The position numbers and the translations under genes are program-made. This document shows, piece by piece, positions 7,279-10,016 of a DNA stretch of 10,016 bases. The stretch is taken from positions 1 to 10,016 of the forward strand of contig JAKMEU010000368.1 of the NCBI GenBank assembly GCA_022425845.1, in the 5' to 3' direction. Positions within the stretch are counted from its first letter, which is position 1. Every line of letters starts with the position of its first letter. Origin of the DNA: Luminiphilus sp. Its GTDB lineage: Bacteria > Pseudomonadota > Gammaproteobacteria > Pseudomonadales > Halieaceae. The notes below the pieces were generated by a model, which was given only the letters and a program-made list of their open reading frames with translations, was not told where the DNA came from and searched no databases.

Positions 7279-8374
7279 CCGCCACCTCCTCTACCACATC
7301 GGCAACGGTTGACGCCGCCTCCGGTAGCGCCAGCTTTCGGGCATTCTCCGCAATAGCCGAAAGGCGGCCGGGCATGGCAATGAAACCGGTCAGTAATTGC
7401 GCCAGCTTGCCGGGAAGGTCAGTACCCTGATGCACCAGTTGGGCAGCTCCTGACTCACTCAGAACACGGGCATTGGCCGTTTGATGATCGTCGATGGCAT
7501 GGGGCAGCGGCACCAGTATCGCCGCCCGCCCAACAATCGCCATTTCACTGACCGTCAGCGCGCCAGAGCGGCTGACCACAAGATCAGCCCACTGATATGC
7601 GTCTGCCATATCGTCGATGAAGGCCGTCACCTCGACCCGCCCATCCGGGCAGTCACGGTAGCTCGATCGGGTGCTGTCAAAATGCTGCGCGCCACACTGA
7701 TGTCGAATCTGCAAATGGGCTGCCGCCTCTGGATCCAGCTGGCCCAGAGCGGCGGGAACCGCCGTATTGAGGGGCGTGCTGCCGAGGCTGCCGCCAATCA
7801 CCAGCAGGCGCAGAGGCCTCACAGCTGAAAAGGCTTCGGGTATGTCATGCAGCAGGTGCTGGAGACCCACAATTTCAGGCCGTACAGGGTTGCCAACCAA
7901 CCGTCGGCGCTCCTCTTCATCAAAGGCTCCGGGCAAGCCAAACAACACGCGACTGGCCAGCGGTGCCAGCCAGCGATTGGTTGTACCGGCGACGGCATTC
8001 TGCTCGTGAATCACCAGTGGTTTACCCAGCAGCCTGGCCGCAACACCCGCTGGACCCGCAACGTAACCCCCGAGACCCAGGACCACCTTTGGCTTCAATC
8101 GGATGATCAAACCCAGCGCAACGAAGAAGGAACGCAGGAGGTGGAACAGGGAAACAAGGCGGAACACCCCGCTCTTCCCCCGCAAGCCGCGTACGGGAAG
8201 GATATGGAGGGTGAAATCGTGGGCCGGGACCACACGACCCTCCAGACCGCGATCAGTGCCGATCCAGTCAATCAACCAACCTCGGGCCTGCAACACCTGG
8301 GCAACTGCGAGCGCGGGGAATACATGCCCACCTGTGCCACCGGCCATCACCAGGATCCGTGGCGCGGACGTCAT
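7268..8374 (-). CDS. murG: UDP-GlcNAc:lipid I N-acetylglucosaminyltransferase MurG
   Basis: Peripheral membrane GT28 glycosyltransferase that adds GlcNAc to lipid I, making lipid II on the cytoplasmic face. It has 368 residues, slightly longer than E. coli (355). N-terminal glycine loops: MAGGTGGHVFPAL (10-22) with the conserved His17, and LGLGGYVAGPAG (99-110). HEQNAVAGTTNR (123-134) follows. The C-terminal domain has the third glycine loop IGGSLGS (193-199), SRSGALTVSEMA (268-279) with Glu277, the uracil/GlcNAc-side motif, and PLPHAIDDHQTANA (289-302). A basic and apolar patch at about 71-94 fits the membrane-association surface. Loop three ends GST where many homologues have GAQ or GAR, a mild substitution. 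ATG start with GGAGG six nt upstream (8385-8381); its start overlaps the ftsW stop by four nt (ATGA). Confidence 0.98.
   Translation of the reverse strand: MTSAPRILVMAGGTGGHVFPALAVAQVLQARGWLIDWIGTDRGLEGRVVPAHDFTLHILPVRGLRGKSGVFRLVSLFHLLRSFFVALGLIIRLKPKVVLGLGGYVAGPAGVAARLLGKPLVIHEQNAVAGTTNRWLAPLASRVLFGLPGAFDEEERRRLVGNPVRPEIVGLQHLLHDIPEAFSAVRPLRLLVIGGSLGSTPLNTAVPAALGQLDPEAAAHLQIRHQCGAQHFDSTRSSYRDCPDGRVEVTAFIDDMADAYQWADLVVSRSGALTVSEMAIVGRAAILVPLPHAIDDHQTANARVLSESGAAQLVHQGTDLPGKLAQLLTGFIAMPGRLSAIAENARKLALPEAASTVADVVEEVAGVA
7282..7290 (-). promoter_or_regulatory. ribosome-binding site that sets the GTG start of murC
   Basis: AGGAGGTGG on the minus strand is a near-perfect Shine-Dalgarno inside the end of murG. 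AGGAGG is six nt from GTG 7278 and 18 nt from the downstream ATG 7266, so it favours the GTG. Confidence 0.75.
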
Positions 8375-9510
8375 GACTTACCTCCCCGATTCGCGCGCAG
8401 GCTGTACTCGATGCGAAGGATCACCGACAGCATCACGCAGCTCATGATCAAGCTGGAGCCGCCATAACTGATAAAGGGCAGTGTCAGGCCTTTGGTGGGC
8501 AGCAAGCCCGAGCTCACGCCCATGTTGACAAAGGCCTGCCCCGAGAAAATCAGCGCGACCCCGTAGCACACATAGCCAGCGAAGGGCTCACCATCTTCCT
8601 CTGCTCGACGACCGACAAACAGGATGCGACCGATCAGAAGACAATAGAGAACAATGACAACCAGCGCGCCGAAAAAGCCTGTCTCCTCTGCCCAGATAGA
8701 AAACACAAAGTCGGTGTGGGCCTCGGGAAGATAAAAAAGTTTCTGGATGCTGTTACCCAAACCCACGCCCCACCATTCACCCCGGCCAAAGGCAATCAGT
8801 GATTGGATAAGCTGGAAACCCGACCCATAGGGGTCCTGCCAGGGGTCGGTGTAGGCAGTGAGACGTTGCAGCCGGTAAGGCGCACTGATGATCATGAACA
8901 CCAGTGCGCCCACCGCAACGGTTACCAACAACAGGACATAACCCAGTCGGGCACCCGCCAGGAACAACATGCCAAAAACCGTTCCGGCGCATATGACCGT
9001 GGCACCAAAGTCGGGCTCGAACAGCAACAGCAAACCGGTCACGCCAAGAATTGCGACGGGCTTGGCGAGACCTTGCCAATGGTTCTGCACGGCCTTAGCG
9101 TGGCGCACCACAAAACTCGCGGTATACAGCACAAGAGCAAACTTGGCGATCTCGGAGGGCTGCACCGTAATCGGGCCCAGCGGAAGCCAACGCTGACTTC
9201 CGTTCACGTCCCTGCCAACGCCAGGCACCAAGACCAGCAGCAGTAGCGCCAGCGCCATCAATAACCAAAGCCCGGAGGTGCGCTGCCAGACTTCGATCGG
9301 CACCCGGTAGGCGACAGCCCCCAAACTGGCGGCCATCCCCAGGTAGACGATATGCCGAATCGTATGGTGCCAGGGGCTATTAAAGTGCCAGTCACTGTAA
9401 CCAATTGAAGCCGAGGCGATAGCCACAACGCCCACAACAATCAATGACAGGGCAAGCCCCCCGAGAAGCGGGTCGGGACCCAGATGAACGGGCTTGGCCG
9501 CAGCGCTCAT
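8371..9510 (-). CDS. ftsW: septal peptidoglycan glycosyltransferase FtsW (SEDS family)
   Basis: Integral inner-membrane polymerase that strings lipid II into septal glycan together with its partner transpeptidase (FtsI/PBP3). 379 residues with about ten apolar segments. SEDS signatures: NGSQRWLPLGPITVQPSEIAKFA (positions 103-125; key residues R107, W108, P118, E120, K123), PEAHTDFVFSIWAEETG (262-278) with Asp267, equivalent to the essential aspartate of RodA and FtsW, and SSGLLPTKGLTLPFISYGG (333-351). Position between murD and murG separates it from RodA. The ATG at 9510-9508 is preferred: GGGGAGG lies seven nt upstream and the start overlaps the murD stop as ATGA. The open frame continues to a GTG at 9528, but that GTG overlaps the Shine-Dalgarno region and lacks its own site. 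The stop overlaps the murG start by four nt. Confidence 0.98.
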   Translation of the reverse strand: MSAAAKPVHLGPDPLLGGLALSLIVVGVVAIASASIGYSDWHFNSPWHHTIRHIVYLGMAASLGAVAYRVPIEVWQRTSGLWLLMALALLLLVLVPGVGRDVNGSQRWLPLGPITVQPSEIAKFALVLYTASFVVRHAKAVQNHWQGLAKPVAILGVTGLLLLFEPDFGATVICAGTVFGMLFLAGARLGYVLLLVTVAVGALVFMIISAPYRLQRLTAYTDPWQDPYGSGFQLIQSLIAFGRGEWWGVGLGNSIQKLFYLPEAHTDFVFSIWAEETGFFGALVVIVLYCLLIGRILFVGRRAEEDGEPFAGYVCYGVALIFSGQAFVNMGVSSGLLPTKGLTLPFISYGGSSLIMSCVMLSVILRIEYSLRANRGGKS

Positions 9511-10016
9511 GCGATTTCCTCCCCGCACGCCAAAACCGCCTTTCGATAGGCCTCTCCCCGAGCCTCAAATCCCTCATACATGTCGAAACTGGCGCAGGCG
9601 GGCGAGAGCAAAACCACATCGCCCGGCTGCACAACAGCTGCTGCCGCAGCCACGGCCTCTTCAAGCGAGGCGACCCGCTGCACGGGCGTGTAAGCGCCCA
9701 ATGCCAGCTCGATGTCGCGGGCGGCTTCGCCCAGGGTGAACACACGACGACAATGCTGCTTCACCTCGGGGCGAAGGGTGTCAAAATTCTGCTCTTTGCC
9801 CACACCGCCCGCGATCAGCACAACATTTTGCTGGCCGCCCAACCCCGCCAGGGCTGCACGCGCAGCGGCGACGTTGGTGCCCTTGCTGTCGTTGATCCAT
9901 GTCACCCCGTCTTGCTCGAGGATCAGTTCACAACGATGGGGCAAACCTGCAAATGACTTCAGGCCCGACAGCAGCCCGGCCGTCGGCAAATCCAGTGCCA
10001 TACCCAGGGTTAGCGC
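9507..10016 (-). CDS. murD: UDP-N-acetylmuramoyl-L-alanine--D-glutamate ligase MurD, C-terminal part; 5' end outside the window
   Basis: Cytoplasmic ligase that adds D-Glu to UDP-MurNAc-L-Ala. The last 169 codons are visible; the frame stays open through the right edge, so the ATG at 10001 is internal, not a start. The visible part covers the end of the central ATPase domain and the C-terminal domain. Motifs by visible residue: GLPHRCE (24-30), WINDSKGTN (40-48) with the lysine that corresponds to the catalytic DSK motif, IAGGVGKEQNF (68-78), and LLSPACASFDMYEGFEARGE (136-155), which holds the serine and phenylalanine that bind D-Glu in E. coli MurD. These features, and its place before ftsW, distinguish it from MurC, MurE and MurF. 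Its stop overlaps the ftsW start (ATGA). Confidence 0.97.
   Translation of the reverse strand, partial: ALTLGMALDLPTAGLLSGLKSFAGLPHRCELILEQDGVTWINDSKGTNVAAARAALAGLGGQQNVVLIAGGVGKEQNFDTLRPEVKQHCRRVFTLGEAARDIELALGAYTPVQRVASLEEAVAAAAAVVQPGDVVLLSPACASFDMYEGFEARGEAYRKAVLACGEEIA
9518..9524 (-). promoter_or_regulatory. ribosome-binding site that sets the ATG start of ftsW
   Basis: GGGGAGG on the minus strand lies seven nt before ATG 9510 and inside the last codons of murD. It rules in the ATG rather than the in-frame GTG at 9528, which lies upstream of this site. Confidence 0.8.

Noticed and set aside
7847..8467. 206-codon plus-strand open frame opposite murG and the ftsW end
   Set aside because: Antisense to two conserved genes; Gln/His/Pro-rich translation with no family resemblance.

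Overview
The window is a stretch of a bacterial dcw (division and cell wall) cluster, with every recognisable gene on the minus strand. Transcription order is right to left: murD (3' part only), ftsW, murG, murC, ddl, ftsQ, ftsA, ftsZ, lpxC, then the 5' part of a gene for a membrane-anchored M23-type (LytM) protein that runs off the left edge. The gene order murD-ftsW-murG-murC-ddl-ftsQ-ftsA-ftsZ-lpxC, with ftsW present and lpxC directly after ftsZ, is the classical gammaproteobacterial arrangement. The moderately high GC content and an M23 gene rather than secM after lpxC suggest a marine or Pseudomonas-like gammaproteobacterium (for example the Cellvibrionales/Halieaceae group) rather than an enterobacterium. 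That placement is inference from gene order and protein character, not from a search.

Layout. From 10016 down to 4120 the genes are packed with no spacers. Consecutive genes overlap by 1, 4 or 11 nt, and each start has a good Shine-Dalgarno sequence inside the preceding gene, so this half reads as one translationally coupled operon. From ftsA onward the packing loosens: 71 nt before ftsZ, 41 nt before lpxC, and 102 nt before the M23 gene. These spacers are the only non-coding DNA in the window. The first carries a promoter-like element and a GC-rich inverted repeat. The last carries a bulged hairpin. No intrinsic terminator, RNA gene, mobile element, long repeat or CRISPR array is visible.

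Function. MurD and MurC are cytoplasmic amino-acid ligases of the UDP-MurNAc-peptide pathway, and Ddl supplies the D-Ala-D-Ala dipeptide. MurG makes lipid II on the inner face of the membrane, and FtsW polymerises it into septal glycan. FtsZ forms the division ring, FtsA tethers it to the membrane, and FtsQ links the cytoplasmic ring to the periplasmic synthase machinery. LpxC commits UDP-GlcNAc-derived precursor to lipid A, so its place here couples outer-membrane synthesis to septation genes. The M23/LytM protein at the end probably acts on, or regulates cleavage of, peptidoglycan.

The region looks conserved and ordinary. I found no sign of an undescribed system. Corrected start sites (ftsW, ftsA, murC, ddl, and a TTG start for the M23 gene) are the main annotation gains.
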